This document shows positions 20,322-29,483 of a stretch of 64,000 nt of DNA, one piece after another. Both the position numbers and the translations under genes were made by a program. Each line of letters opens with the position of its first letter. The first letter of the stretch is position 1. Source of the stretch: Acidovorax sp. DW039 (lineage in GTDB: Bacteria; Pseudomonadota; Gammaproteobacteria; Burkholderiales; Burkholderiaceae_C); NCBI RefSeq assembly GCF_037101375.1, contig NZ_AP029019.1, forward strand, positions 2,480,001-2,544,000. Reading direction: 5' to 3'. The notes below the pieces were generated by a model. The model made no database searches. It was not told the origin of the DNA and saw only the letters and a list, made by a program, of their open reading frames with translations.

Positions 20322-20699
20322 TCACTGGGGCGCTTCGCACGCAATATTGGCCATCAAGGCCGTCATGCGCGGGTCTTCGCCAATGGCTTGCTGCACATGA
20401 AATTCCACCGCTGGATGGTCGACGCGCAATTGCTGCACCAGCAGTGGCAGGTCTTCACGGGCATGTTTGCCTGTGCCCAAAAACATGGGAACCACAGTCA
20501 CGCGCAGGGCTCCAGCGTTCACCAGATCACGCACTGCACTGGGCAAATCAGGCTCGCACAACTCCAGATACGCGCAGGCCACGGGTTTGCTGGGGTGTTC
20601 CTTGCGGATGCATTGGGCCACGGCTTCCAGAGGGGCGCGCCACAGCGGGTCACGCGAGCCATGGGCAAAGAGAACGACGGCAGAAGAGGGTGTTGTCAT
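20322..20699 (-). CDS. CbiX/SirB-like sirohydrochlorin chelatase (short form)
   Basis: The 125-residue single-domain protein starts with the CbiX signature VVLFAHGSRDPLW, in which His and the neighbouring region bind metal. It continues with the VVPMFLGTGKHAREDLP block carrying the second conserved His. Short CbiX proteins act as homodimers and insert Fe2+ or Co2+ into sirohydrochlorin. Proximity to a CysB-type regulator suggests a role in siroheme for sulfite reduction. Confidence 0.85.
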   Translation of the reverse strand: MTTPSSAVVLFAHGSRDPLWRAPLEAVAQCIRKEHPSKPVACAYLELCEPDLPSAVRDLVNAGALRVTVVPMFLGTGKHAREDLPLLVQQLRVDHPAVEFHVQQAIGEDPRMTALMANIACEAPQ

Positions 20700-20814
20700 G
20701 GTGAAGGCGAGATAACGGGCGAGAGCTTAAGCGCCCGCCGGCGATCATGCGAGGGGCCCCTGCAAAGCCCTGCAGTGGCGCAAGGGCTGCAGGGTTGCCG
20801 CGGTCGTACTCGCG

Positions 20815-21927
20815 CTATCGCCTGAGCACCAGCCACCCAAAGGCCGCCAATGACAGGAGCGAGTAGATCAGACCGGGAGCCGCTGCCGTCAGCCAGGGCG
20901 ACCAGTTCTGCAGGTTGCCCGCGTAGCCGAACACGTTGTTGAGCAGGAAAAAGCTGATGCCCGCCATGACTCCGCCGAACACATAGCCCGCGATGCCGCC
21001 AGAGCGGAAATGCAGGTACGCGAAAGGCAAGGCAAGCACCACCATCACCAAGCAGCTGAGCGGATAAAACACCTTGCGCCAGAACTCGATCTCATAGCGC
21101 TGGGCTGACTGACCGTTGTTGTCGAGGTGGCGGATGTACTGGAAAAGGTCCACGGTGCTCATGCGGTCTGGCTTGAGCAAAGAGGCCGCAATCATGTCGG
21201 CGCTGATGTGGGTGGGCCATTGCCATTCGGGCAGCTTCTGGTGCTCTACACGAGCTTCCTCGGCACCGTGCTGGAAGAACACGCTGCGCTGGACTTCACG
21301 CAGCGCCCAGTGGCTGGGCTCGTTATTCATGACCTGCCCGCTCACGGCGTGGGTCTGAGCTGCAATCCGGCCTTGCTCATCAAATTCAAAAATGCGTACG
21401 TCCAGCAGCCCGCCATCTGGCCCCAGGGCGCGCACGTTCACGGCAAAGGAGTGTTCGTTCTGCTTTTCCTTGAGCCAAGCGCCCGTCGCGCCTGCACTGA
21501 GCTTACCCAGGTGGCGGACCTTGATCAACTGCGCTGCGCGGTCTGTCACAGGTGCCAGGTAGTCGCCTACGGCAAATGTCACCAGCACAAAGAAACACCC
21601 CAAACTGAGCAAGGTGCGCAATGCAAGCCAAGGGCCCATGCCGCTGGTGCGCATGATGGTGAATTCGGAGCTTTGCGCCAGCCGCGCCATCACAAAGATG
21701 GTGCCGATCAGCACGGTGATGGGCAAAAGTTCGTAGAGGTGGCTCGGAATGCTGAGCGCCACAAAGAGCAAGGCATGCGAGAGCTGGTAACCGTCCGACC
21801 CGGCCCGACCAATCCACCGCAGTTCATCGATCAGGTCAAAGAAAAAGAAGAGTGCCAGAAAGCCGATCGTGACGAACATGACGGCAAAGACGGCTTCCCT
21901 GTGAATGAGTCTGCGCAGGGTATTCAT
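20815..21927 (-). CDS. lptG: LptG, LPS export permease subunit
   Basis: The 370-residue inner-membrane protein has three N-terminal and three C-terminal membrane segments flanking a periplasmic beta-jellyroll, the LptF/LptG layout. The coupling-helix region IMRTSGMGPW is present. LptG with LptF and LptB extracts LPS from the inner membrane. Its start overlaps the lptF stop (ATGA). Confidence 0.93.
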   Translation of the reverse strand: MNTLRRLIHREAVFAVMFVTIGFLALFFFFDLIDELRWIGRAGSDGYQLSHALLFVALSIPSHLYELLPITVLIGTIFVMARLAQSSEFTIMRTSGMGPWLALRTLLSLGCFFVLVTFAVGDYLAPVTDRAAQLIKVRHLGKLSAGATGAWLKEKQNEHSFAVNVRALGPDGGLLDVRIFEFDEQGRIAAQTHAVSGQVMNNEPSHWALREVQRSVFFQHGAEEARVEHQKLPEWQWPTHISADMIAASLLKPDRMSTVDLFQYIRHLDNNGQSAQRYEIEFWRKVFYPLSCLVMVVLALPFAYLHFRSGGIAGYVFGGVMAGISFFLLNNVFGYAGNLQNWSPWLTAAAPGLIYSLLSLAAFGWLVLRR

Positions 21928-23018
21928 GCCGCAGTCCTTTTTGCCAGAAGACGAGCAGGGGTCCAGTGGTTGTGCCGAATGGCCAGCACCAATGCGCCGA
22001 TGGCCAGCGTGCCCGCGTGCAGTGCAATCATGAATCCCACCAGCCCCACACGATCGGAACCCACCCAGCTTTGACCCAGAGTCATCATGTTGTAGTACAC
22101 GATGAATGCGAACAGAGCGAGCACCATGCTGGTGCTGCGTGCGGCCCGTGGGTTGGCGCTGGCCAGTGCCAAGCCCAGAATCACAAAATTGAGTGCGGCA
22201 AAGGCCAGACCGAGACGCCAGCCCAGCTCAGCAAGATGTACAGGCACGGGCTGGGCAATCAACGCCAGGGTGGGTTTGGTCTTGACGGCCATTTCCTCGG
22301 CTGCACCGGGCGGGGCTGAGCCGATGCGTGTGGAGTATTCCTCAAACTCGCTGACCTTGAGTCCCGCCTTGTTGCGCGTGGATTCCACACGCTGGCCGTT
22401 GATGAGGATGGCAATGCGGTCTTCGCCCCGGATTTCCATGCGTGCGCTGCGGGCGCTGGTCACGGCTTCCTTGTCACCCGAAGTGGTGGCGATGAAGATG
22501 TTGTTGCCTGCCTGATTGTCTGGAGTGTCCTTGTCGATGAAGAACACGCGGCTGCCGTTGGCTGACTCCTGAAATTCTCCGGGGGCGATGCGGTCAATAT
22601 CGCTGCGCTGTTCGTAGCGCGTCTTCAGCTCCTGGATTTGGGTATTGGCCCAAGGCCAAACCGCCAGCGAAAGTACTGCAATCACGCCCATCACAGGCCA
22701 GGCAAATCTCAGTAGTGGAGAAAGCAGGCTTACCAGCCCCCGGCCACTGGCAAACCAGATGACCATTTCGCTCTCACGGTACATTCTGGACAGCGTGCTG
22801 ACCACCGCCACGAACAGGCTCAGACTCAGAATGATGGGAAGCTGCCCCAGCACGGTGAATCCCATGACCAGCATGACGTCGGAGGGATTGACGCTGCCGC
22901 GTGAGGCCTGGCCGAGCGTGCGGATCAGCATCATGGTCATGACCACGGTGACCAGCACCACCAGCGTCGCGCCGAAGCTGCGTGCCAGCTCCTTGCGTAT
23001 AGATGAATCGAATAACAT
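21924..23018 (-). CDS. lptF: LptF, LPS export permease subunit
   Basis: The 364-residue partner of LptG has the same layout of membrane segments around a periplasmic domain and begins MLFDSSIRKELARSFGAT. The ATG at 23018 is preferred over an upstream ATG at 23036 because it starts at the family N-terminus. It is divergent from pepA with only 23 bp between start codons, a common lptF/pepA arrangement but very tight here. Confidence 0.93.
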   Translation of the reverse strand: MLFDSSIRKELARSFGATLVVLVTVVMTMMLIRTLGQASRGSVNPSDVMLVMGFTVLGQLPIILSLSLFVAVVSTLSRMYRESEMVIWFASGRGLVSLLSPLLRFAWPVMGVIAVLSLAVWPWANTQIQELKTRYEQRSDIDRIAPGEFQESANGSRVFFIDKDTPDNQAGNNIFIATTSGDKEAVTSARSARMEIRGEDRIAILINGQRVESTRNKAGLKVSEFEEYSTRIGSAPPGAAEEMAVKTKPTLALIAQPVPVHLAELGWRLGLAFAALNFVILGLALASANPRAARSTSMVLALFAFIVYYNMMTLGQSWVGSDRVGLVGFMIALHAGTLAIGALVLAIRHNHWTPARLLAKRTAA

Positions 23019-23041
23019 TGGCTCGAAGGAAAACACCGATT

Positions 23042-24580
23042 ATGAACTTTGATCTGAAGAAACTGGATTTGGAGGCCGCTGCGGCCGAGAAATGTGACCT
23101 GCTGGCGGTGCTGGTGACAGAGTCTGCCAAGCCGGGCAAGGATTCTGTGTCTCAATTGATCGCCCAGGCGACCAAGCAAGGTGACTTCAGTGCCAAGGTT
23201 GGCAAGCTGCTGCAAAGTTATGGCAGCGCTGCGGTTTCTGCGCGCAGACTGGTGTTGTTGGGCGCTGGCGACGGTTCGGCGCGTGCGGTGCGCCAGGCCG
23301 CGTTGTCCTTGTCTGCACTGCTGAAGGGTCCTCAGGTCAAGCGGATGGTGGTCACATCCGTGTCCGCACTGGAAGGCGCTGCCGTCAGCGCACTGGTGCA
23401 GGCCGTTGCTGAAGCGAGCTACGTCTACACCACCACCAAATCTAAAGCCGAGCCGCGTGCTTTGTCGCGTTGTGTGGTGGGCGTGCCTGATGTTGCCAAG
23501 GTTCGGTCCGAGTTTGACACCGGTGTGGCTCTGGTAGCCGGGGTGGAGTTTGCGCGTGAATGGGGCAACCGCCCAGCCAATCATGCAACGCCCTCCATGC
23601 TGGCCGACGCAGCCAAAAGTTTGGCCAAGCAGCCGCGCATTCAATGCAAGATTCATGGCCCTGCGGAGGTGGCCAAGTTGGGCATGGGGGCGTTCATGGC
23701 AGTGGCCCAGGGAACGGAGCAGCCTCTGCGCTTCATCGAACTGCACTACCGTGGCGGTGCAAAGGATCAGCCAGCGATTGCTTTGGTCGGCAAAGGAATC
23801 ACCTTTGACACGGGCGGCATTTCCATCAAGCCTGCGGGCGAAATGGATGAGATGAAGTTTGATATGTGCGGTGCAGCCAGTGTGTTGGGCGTGTTCAAGG
23901 CGCTTGGCGAACTGCAACCTGCCATCAACGTGGTGGGGCTGATTCCCGCATGTGAAAACATGCCTGATGGCCGTGCTGTGAAGCCCGGAGACGTGGTCAC
24001 CAGCATGAGCGGCCAGACCATCGAAATACTGAATACGGACGCGGAAGGCCGTTTGGTGCTGTGCGATGCGCTGACCTACGCAGCGCGTTTCAAGCCCGCT
24101 GCGGTGATTGACATCGCCACCCTTACCGGTGCCTGCGTGATCGCGCTGGGCGGGGTGCGCAGCGGGCTCTACGCCAACCGCGACGATCTGGCGACGGCTC
24201 TGGAAAAAGCCGGGGAGGTTTCGCTGGACCCTTGCTGGCGTATGCCCCTGGACGATGAATATGCCGAAGGCTTGAAGAGCAATTTTGCAGACATGGGCAA
24301 CGTAGCTGGGCGGGCCGGTGGTTCCATCACTGCCGCCAAGTTCTTGCAGAAGTTTGTGGCAGACATGCCCTGGGCCCACCTCGATATCGCGGGGACTGCC
24401 TGGAAGGGCGGCGCCGCCAAGGGCTCCACGGGACGTCCTGTCGGCTTGTTGATGCGGTATCTGCTGACACAGGCAAGCTTGTCTGCCGTGGCAAAGCGCG
24501 CTGCTGCCACCCGTGCAACTCCTGCACGGGGCAAGACCCCCAAGCCAACCAAGGCGGGCGCCGCAGCCAAGCAGGCATGA
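23042..24580 (+). CDS. pepA: Leucyl aminopeptidase (PepA, M17)
   Basis: The 512-residue M17 peptidase removes N-terminal residues using two metal ions. The metal-site motif NTDAEGRL lies at residues 331-338, and GKGITFDTGGISIKP is also intact. The ATG at 23042 is chosen because the preceding in-frame residues do not resemble the family. The last ~25 residues form a Lys/Ala/Pro-rich tail beyond the usual end. Its stop overlaps holC. Confidence 0.96.
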   Translation: MNFDLKKLDLEAAAAEKCDLLAVLVTESAKPGKDSVSQLIAQATKQGDFSAKVGKLLQSYGSAAVSARRLVLLGAGDGSARAVRQAALSLSALLKGPQVKRMVVTSVSALEGAAVSALVQAVAEASYVYTTTKSKAEPRALSRCVVGVPDVAKVRSEFDTGVALVAGVEFAREWGNRPANHATPSMLADAAKSLAKQPRIQCKIHGPAEVAKLGMGAFMAVAQGTEQPLRFIELHYRGGAKDQPAIALVGKGITFDTGGISIKPAGEMDEMKFDMCGAASVLGVFKALGELQPAINVVGLIPACENMPDGRAVKPGDVVTSMSGQTIEILNTDAEGRLVLCDALTYAARFKPAAVIDIATLTGACVIALGGVRSGLYANRDDLATALEKAGEVSLDPCWRMPLDDEYAEGLKSNFADMGNVAGRAGGSITAAKFLQKFVADMPWAHLDIAGTAWKGGAAKGSTGRPVGLLMRYLLTQASLSAVAKRAAATRATPARGKTPKPTKAGAAAKQA

Positions 24581-25011
24581 CAGAGATCGCGTTCCATTTC
24601 AATGCCCCAGACAAGCTGGCATATGCATGCCGCTTTTCGCGCAAGGCACTGCGCGCCGGTGCCCGGCTGGTGATTCATGGGCCTGTGCCCATGCTCGCCG
24701 AACTGGATCGCATGCTCTGGTCGCTGTCACCTCAAGACTTTGTAGCCCATTGCATGGACGATGCGGATGAAGATCTCATGACCGCATCCCCAGTCGTGCT
24801 TGCGAGCGATCTCGGTCGCTCACCCCATCACGATGTGCTGCTGAATCTCGGATTCGAGGTTCCCACCGCATTTGAGCGCTTTTCCCGGTTGGTGGAGGTG
24901 GTCAGCTCCCACGATGAAACTGATCGCGGGCAAGCACGGCTGCGCTGGAAGCATTACGCGGCTCGTGGCTACGAGATCATTCGCCACGATCTGGTTTTAA
25001 AAGGAGGTTGA
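24577..25011 (+). CDS. holC: DNA polymerase III chi subunit
   Basis: The 144-residue protein begins TEIAFHFNAPDKLAYACR, as in HolC, and keeps the blocks GPVPMLAELDRMLW and SPVVLASD. Chi links the clamp loader to single-strand-binding protein. It overlaps pepA by ATGA, the standard pepA-holC arrangement. Confidence 0.93.
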   Translation: MTEIAFHFNAPDKLAYACRFSRKALRAGARLVIHGPVPMLAELDRMLWSLSPQDFVAHCMDDADEDLMTASPVVLASDLGRSPHHDVLLNLGFEVPTAFERFSRLVEVVSSHDETDRGQARLRWKHYAARGYEIIRHDLVLKGG

Positions 25012-25015
25012 TGAC

Positions 25016-25564
25016 ATGGCGACCACACCTCCTAGAGTGCCGCCGCGCTTCGTTCCCACACTCACCGAAGTGGTGCGCGAACCCATTCCGGCGCAACCGT
25101 CTCCGCCACCAGTGGCCCAGTCTGGTGCAAGCGGTCTGATTTCGTCGCGGGTGGCGCCTTCCAGAACCCCCGCTCAGCCTGCACTAGCCGTCCCTGTGCG
25201 CCCCGCACATTCCGGCGCATCGTCGGTGCCGCGACCTGCGGTTGCTCAGACATCGGCAACTCCGGCACACGCGCCGAATCGTTCAGCAGCAGTAGCTCCT
25301 GCTGTTGCCACTCGCCCATCGAACACTCAGGTACGGGCCCTTCCTGAAGGGGCTGAAGAGTACATGGTGCACCGCGTGATGCAGCGTGTCGATGTGGTGC
25401 TGGACAAAAGGCTGCGCGAAGCCATCGCCACGGTGGTGCAAGAGCAGACCCGATCAGTGCTGCCGCGGTTGCGTGAGGAGATCGAGTCAGTGGTGAGGCA
25501 AGCTGTGTACGAGGCTGTGGCAGATGAGCTGGCGAGCACCGACACTGATCCAACTCAACAATGA
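25016..25564 (+). CDS. Uncharacterised Pro/Ala-rich protein downstream of holC
   Basis: The 182-residue protein starts 5 bp after holC with GGAGG upstream. The first ~105 residues are Pro/Ala/Ser-rich and probably disordered. The last ~70 (from about EEYMVHRVMQ) look like an amphipathic, possibly coiled-coil helix rich in Arg, Glu and Val. I do not recognise a family. Position suggests cotranscription with pepA-holC, but no function can be assigned. Confidence 0.75.
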   Translation: MATTPPRVPPRFVPTLTEVVREPIPAQPSPPPVAQSGASGLISSRVAPSRTPAQPALAVPVRPAHSGASSVPRPAVAQTSATPAHAPNRSAAVAPAVATRPSNTQVRALPEGAEEYMVHRVMQRVDVVLDKRLREAIATVVQEQTRSVLPRLREEIESVVRQAVYEAVADELASTDTDPTQQ

Positions 25565-25695
25565 CAGGGTAATCCCTTGTGGTTTCGGCTCCATTTAATC
25601 GTGTTCCCTAATGAGTTGGCCTGTAAATTGCGATATGTTCCACTGCGTTGAGACACAAGAAAAATTCTCAGCGTTTATCTTTACTGGAGATTGAT

Positions 25696-26826
25696 ATGCA
25701 ATTGAAGTTGAAACTGACCGTGGTTGCTGCTATCGCAGCTGTTGCCGGTGTGGCCTCTGCACAAGAGCAGGTGGTCAAGATCGGTCACGTGGCTCCTGTT
25801 TCCGGCGCCCAAGCTCACTACGGCAAGGACAACGAAAATGGCGCTCGCATGGCCGTTGAAGAGTTGAACGCACAGGGCGTCACCATTGGTGGCAAGAAGA
25901 TCAAGTTTGAACTGGTCGCGGAAGACGACGCTGCTGATCCAAAGCAGGGCACTGCAGCTGCACAAAAGCTGTGCGATGCCAAGGTTGCTGGTGTTGTCGG
26001 TCACCTCAACTCCGGTACAACCATTCCTGCTTCCAAGGTCTACAACGACTGCGGCATCCCCCACGTTACCGGTGCTGCCACCAACCCCAATCTGACCAAG
26101 CCTGGCTACAAGACGACATTCCGTATCATCGCGAATGACAACGCCCTGGGCGCTGGTCTGGCCTTCTATGCTGCAGACACCCTGAAGCTGAAGACCGTGG
26201 CCATCATTGACGACCGCACTGCGTACGGCCAAGGCGTTGCAGACGTTTTCAAGAAGACTGCAGCCGCCAAGGGCATGAAGGTTGTGGACGAACAGTTCAC
26301 CACTGACAAGGCCACAGACTTCATGGCGATCTTGACTGCCATCAAGTCCAAGAACCCAGATGCGATCTTCTACGGCGGTATGGACCCACAAGCTGGTCCT
26401 ATGCTGCGCCAGATGGAGCAGCTGGGCATGGGCAACGTGAAGTACTTCGGCGGTGACGGCGTTTGCACCTCTGAAATCGCCAAGCTGGCCGCAGGCGCCA
26501 AGACTCTGGCCAATGTGGTGTGCGCTGAAGGCGGTGCATCGCTGGACAAGATGCCTGGCGGCAAGGCCTGGAAGACCAAGTACGACGCCAAGTACCCTGG
26601 CCAGTTCCAGGTTTACAGCCCCTACACTTATGACGCGACTTTCCTGCTGGTCGATGCCATGAAGCGTGCCAACTCTGTGGACCCCAAGGTCTACACACCC
26701 GAACTGCTGAAGTCCAACTTCAAGGGCGTGACCTCCACGATCCAGTTCGAACCCAATGGTGAAATGAAGAACCCAGCCATCACACTGTATGTGTACAAGG
26801 ATGGCAAGAAGACACCTCTGAACTGA
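25696..26826 (+). CDS. livK: Branched-chain amino-acid ABC transporter binding protein
   Basis: The 376-residue periplasmic protein has a signal peptide of about 23 residues ending in ASA, then VVKIGHVAPVSGAQAHYGKD, the N-terminal block of Leu/Ile/Val-binding proteins. The ATG at 25696 has GGAGA upstream and starts exactly at the signal peptide. No permease or ATPase genes are adjacent. A strong terminator follows. Ligand specificity is not determined. Confidence 0.9.
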   Translation: MQLKLKLTVVAAIAAVAGVASAQEQVVKIGHVAPVSGAQAHYGKDNENGARMAVEELNAQGVTIGGKKIKFELVAEDDAADPKQGTAAAQKLCDAKVAGVVGHLNSGTTIPASKVYNDCGIPHVTGAATNPNLTKPGYKTTFRIIANDNALGAGLAFYAADTLKLKTVAIIDDRTAYGQGVADVFKKTAAAKGMKVVDEQFTTDKATDFMAILTAIKSKNPDAIFYGGMDPQAGPMLRQMEQLGMGNVKYFGGDGVCTSEIAKLAAGAKTLANVVCAEGGASLDKMPGGKAWKTKYDAKYPGQFQVYSPYTYDATFLLVDAMKRANSVDPKVYTPELLKSNFKGVTSTIQFEPNGEMKNPAITLYVYKDGKKTPLN

Positions 26827-26850
26827 TCAACAGTTCCGTCTCTTCAGGCA

Positions 26851-26888
26851 AAAGGCCCTCTGTTCCACGGCAGAGGGCCTTTTGTTTT
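26851..26888 (+). terminator. Intrinsic terminator of livK
   Basis: AAAGGCCCTCTG and CAGAGGGCCTTTTG form a stem with a short loop, followed by a T-rich run (TTTTGTTTTG). It lies 24 bp after the livK stop. Confidence 0.85.
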
Positions 26889-26951
26889 GTGTTTATCAAT
26901 ACTTCACGCCAAACAAGCAGACAAGTGCTCGCCCGGAGGCTGCCAACCTAT

Positions 26952-27959
26952 CTATCGGCGTACTTGCAAGGCACCGGGATTCACAATGTTGGTCGGTGTG
27001 CCCTTGATGAAATTCACCACATTGTCGAAAGCTGCACCGAAATAGAGCTCATAGCTGTCCTGCTCCACATAGCCAATGTGGGGGGTGCAAACGCAGTTTT
27101 CAAGCCGCAACAGGGCGTGACCTTGCAGGATGGGCTCGCTCTCAAACACGTCGACCGCAGCCATCCCAGGACGCCCCCGATTCAACGCCGCAATCAGTGC
27201 GTCTGGCTCGATGAGTTCCGCACGGGAAGTGTTGACCAGCAGCGAGGTCGGCTTCATGCAGGAAAGGTCTTCGAGCGTGACGATATTGCGCGTCTCTTCA
27301 TTCAATCGCAGGTGCAACGAAATAACGTCACATTGGGAGAAGAACTCTTCGCGATTGGTAGCTGCTTGGTAGCCGTCTGTCAGGGCTTTTGCGCGCGAGG
27401 CTTCGCGTCCCCAGACGCGCACATTCATACCGAAGGCCTTGCCATAGCCTGCGACGAGTTGACCGATGCGCCCGTAACCCCACACGCCCAATGTTTTTCC
27501 GCGCAGCACGGTGCCAATGCCAAAGTTGGGAGGCATGGACGCATTTTTAAGGCCTGACTGCTGCCATGCACCGTGCTTCAGGTTGGATATGTACTGCGGC
27601 AGACGCCGACTGGCTGCCATCACCAAGGCCCAGGTGAGCTCAGCCGGAGCTACGGGCGAGCCAACGCCTTCTGCCACGGCGATGCCGCGTTCTGTACATG
27701 CAGCCACGTCGATATGGCTACCGACTTTGCCCGTCTGTGCGATCAGTTTGAGTCGAGGAAGCTTCTCGACGAGCTGCTTGGTGATCTGAGTACGCTCCCT
27801 GATGAGGACGATGATGTCTGCATCCCTCAGTCGCACAGATAACTGGCCGAGGCCCTTGATGGTGTTTGTGTACACCTTGGCGGTATAGGCATCCAGCCGA
27901 GAGGCGCAATGGAGCTTGCGCACTGCATCTTGGTAGTCGTCCAGGATCACAATATTCAT
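26952..27959 (-). CDS. D-2-hydroxyacid dehydrogenase family protein
   Basis: The 335-residue NAD(P)-dependent oxidoreductase has the Rossmann motif GYGRIG at 161-166 and catalytic residues Arg246 (NTSRAEL), Glu275 (FESEP) and His294 (TPHIG). It belongs to the broad SerA/PdxB/LdhA family. The substrate cannot be deduced, and no pathway partners are adjacent. Base composition is slightly lower in GC than neighbouring housekeeping genes. Confidence 0.88.
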   Translation of the reverse strand: MNIVILDDYQDAVRKLHCASRLDAYTAKVYTNTIKGLGQLSVRLRDADIIVLIRERTQITKQLVEKLPRLKLIAQTGKVGSHIDVAACTERGIAVAEGVGSPVAPAELTWALVMAASRRLPQYISNLKHGAWQQSGLKNASMPPNFGIGTVLRGKTLGVWGYGRIGQLVAGYGKAFGMNVRVWGREASRAKALTDGYQAATNREEFFSQCDVISLHLRLNEETRNIVTLEDLSCMKPTSLLVNTSRAELIEPDALIAALNRGRPGMAAVDVFESEPILQGHALLRLENCVCTPHIGYVEQDSYELYFGAAFDNVVNFIKGTPTNIVNPGALQVRR

Positions 27960-28726
27960 ACCGATATTGTGCCTTGCCCGTACAGCTCAGTGCGTGAAGG
28001 GCCGCCGGAGCATTCGGTTAAATGCAACGTGATGTAGCACCTGGCACCTTACTGCGAAAGCGGGACGCCTGCGAGATGAGACAAATTGAAAAACGACATG
28101 GATTGGTCCATGTGTTCAACGCGGCCCGTATTTCATTGCAGGAATGCTGGACACTCATGCCTTGCAAGCCGATCCAGCTCTGCACAAACATCTGCCATTC
28201 GTCCTGAAATCACCAATTTGCCACTCTCTGGGGGACCGGAGTGGATCACTCGAAGAACCCTGGGTTTTGGTAAATGTGATTGGGTTCTGAGGGGCGCATT
28301 GCTCGTGGCAGTAGCCCCCTGTTTAGCAACAGATTTGAATTCGCCATGCAAGCACCTCTCTGCGCCGCGAGCGCGAGTGTGTTTCTCGAAAGGCAGGTGT
28401 GGCAGAGACGATTTGATTGGGAGAAACGACTGTTTCGATCCCGAACCCGCAAACCCCAACCAATCCGCGCCTACTTCAGTACACCCTGCGCTATGGCTGG
28501 AGGCTTGGTGTTGGGAAAGCGTATGTGTTTCGGTAGACCCGATCCATCGAGCCAACGCTTTAAAAGGCGAAGAAATTGCCGCCAAGGCTGAAAACCCAGT
28601 ACCCATGTGAATGCTCCGAAATTCGGTGAATGAACATAGGCAGGATTTCAAATAATGCTGCATCTCAGGGCTGGCAGCCCTCTCAAGCCGCCCAACGCCC
28701 GCCACCTGAGAAACAGACAGAATTTC
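27960..28726. other. 767-bp region with no convincing gene
   Basis: Open frames of 190 codons (28133-28705, minus) and 174 codons (28086-28610, plus) overlap each other antisense. Neither has a recognisable family, a good ribosome site or a signal peptide. Composition is less GC-rich than flanking genes. It may be decayed sequence or a non-coding stretch. Confidence 0.5.
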
Positions 28727-29401
28727 TTACATCAGCAAAGTGTTTCGGATCAGGCCCACCGCCAAACCTTCAATCTCAAAAGGCTCACCCGGCTGCACCG
28801 TGATCACGGGGTAGTCTGGGTTCTCGGGCAGCAGTTCGATACCCTTGGCGGTGCGTTTGAGTCGCTTTACGGTTACTTCCTCACCCAGCCGGGCAACGAT
28901 GATTTGCCCGTTGCGAGCGTCTCGCGTAGCTTGAACAGCCAGCAAGTCGCCATCCATGATGCCTGCATCCCGCATGGACATGCCGCGCACCTTCAACAGG
29001 TAATCCGGCTTGTGCTGAAAAAGGCTCGACTCCACGCAATAGGTTTGGTCTACGTGTTCTTGCGCGAGAATGGGAGAGCCTGCGGCAACCCGACCGATCA
29101 ATGGCAGAAAAAGCTGCGACAGCTGACGCAGTGGTGCATCGAAATGCTGACCCCGCGCTGCATTGAGTGCCCGCACTGTGTCATTGCGCAAACGGATCCC
29201 ACGGGACGTCCCACTGACCAATTCGATAACGCCTTTGCGGGCAAGCGCCTGCAGATGCTCTTCTGCCGCGTTGGCGGATTTGAAGCCCAGCTCTGTTGCA
29301 ATTTCGGCGCGGGTAGGGGGGGCGCCCGTCTTGGCGATAGCGGTCTGAATCAGGTCCAGAATCTGCTGCTGGCGTGCCGTAAGTTTGGGGTTGTCGAGCA
29401 T
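28727..29401 (-). CDS. lexA: LexA SOS repressor
   Basis: The 224-residue repressor has an N-terminal winged helix-turn-helix starting [17 protein letters not shown], cleavage site Ala107-Gly108 (RVAAGSPI), catalytic Ser142 (GMSMRDAG) and Lys179 (VTVKRLKR). All are intact, so RecA-stimulated self-cleavage is expected. The ATG at 29401 is chosen by family alignment over a 44-codon upstream extension that runs into the operator. Tandem LexA boxes lie 35-73 bp upstream. Confidence 0.97.
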   Translation of the reverse strand: MLDNPKLTARQQQILDLIQTAIAKTGAPPTRAEIATELGFKSANAAEEHLQALARKGVIELVSGTSRGIRLRNDTVRALNAARGQHFDAPLRQLSQLFLPLIGRVAAGSPILAQEHVDQTYCVESSLFQHKPDYLLKVRGMSMRDAGIMDGDLLAVQATRDARNGQIIVARLGEEVTVKRLKRTAKGIELLPENPDYPVITVQPGEPFEIEGLAVGLIRNTLLM

Positions 29402-29435
29402 GGCTGCGAGATCAATTCTTTGCAGGTTTGAAGGA

Positions 29436-29474
29436 TACTGTTTTTTAATCCAGTAGCTGTATTTTTCACCAGTT
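29436..29474. promoter_or_regulatory. Tandem LexA (SOS) boxes between lexA and asparaginase gene
   Basis: TACTGT-N8-CCAGTA (29436-29455) and AGCTGT-N8-CCAGTT (29455-29474) both fit CTGT-N8-CCAG, one base from the classical CTGT-N8-ACAG, and are offset by 19 bp. This resembles the paired boxes of E. coli lexA. The second box lies 10-29 bp upstream of the asparaginase GTG, so both divergent genes could be controlled. Confidence 0.75.
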
Positions 29475-29483
29475 TTTGGGAGT

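Noticed and set aside
22937..24379. 480-codon minus-strand frame
   Set aside because: Antisense to pepA; lptF is in another frame and fits its family.
28133..28705. 190-codon minus-strand frame as a gene
   Set aside because: No ribosome site, no motif, and an antisense frame of similar length; coding evidence is insufficient.
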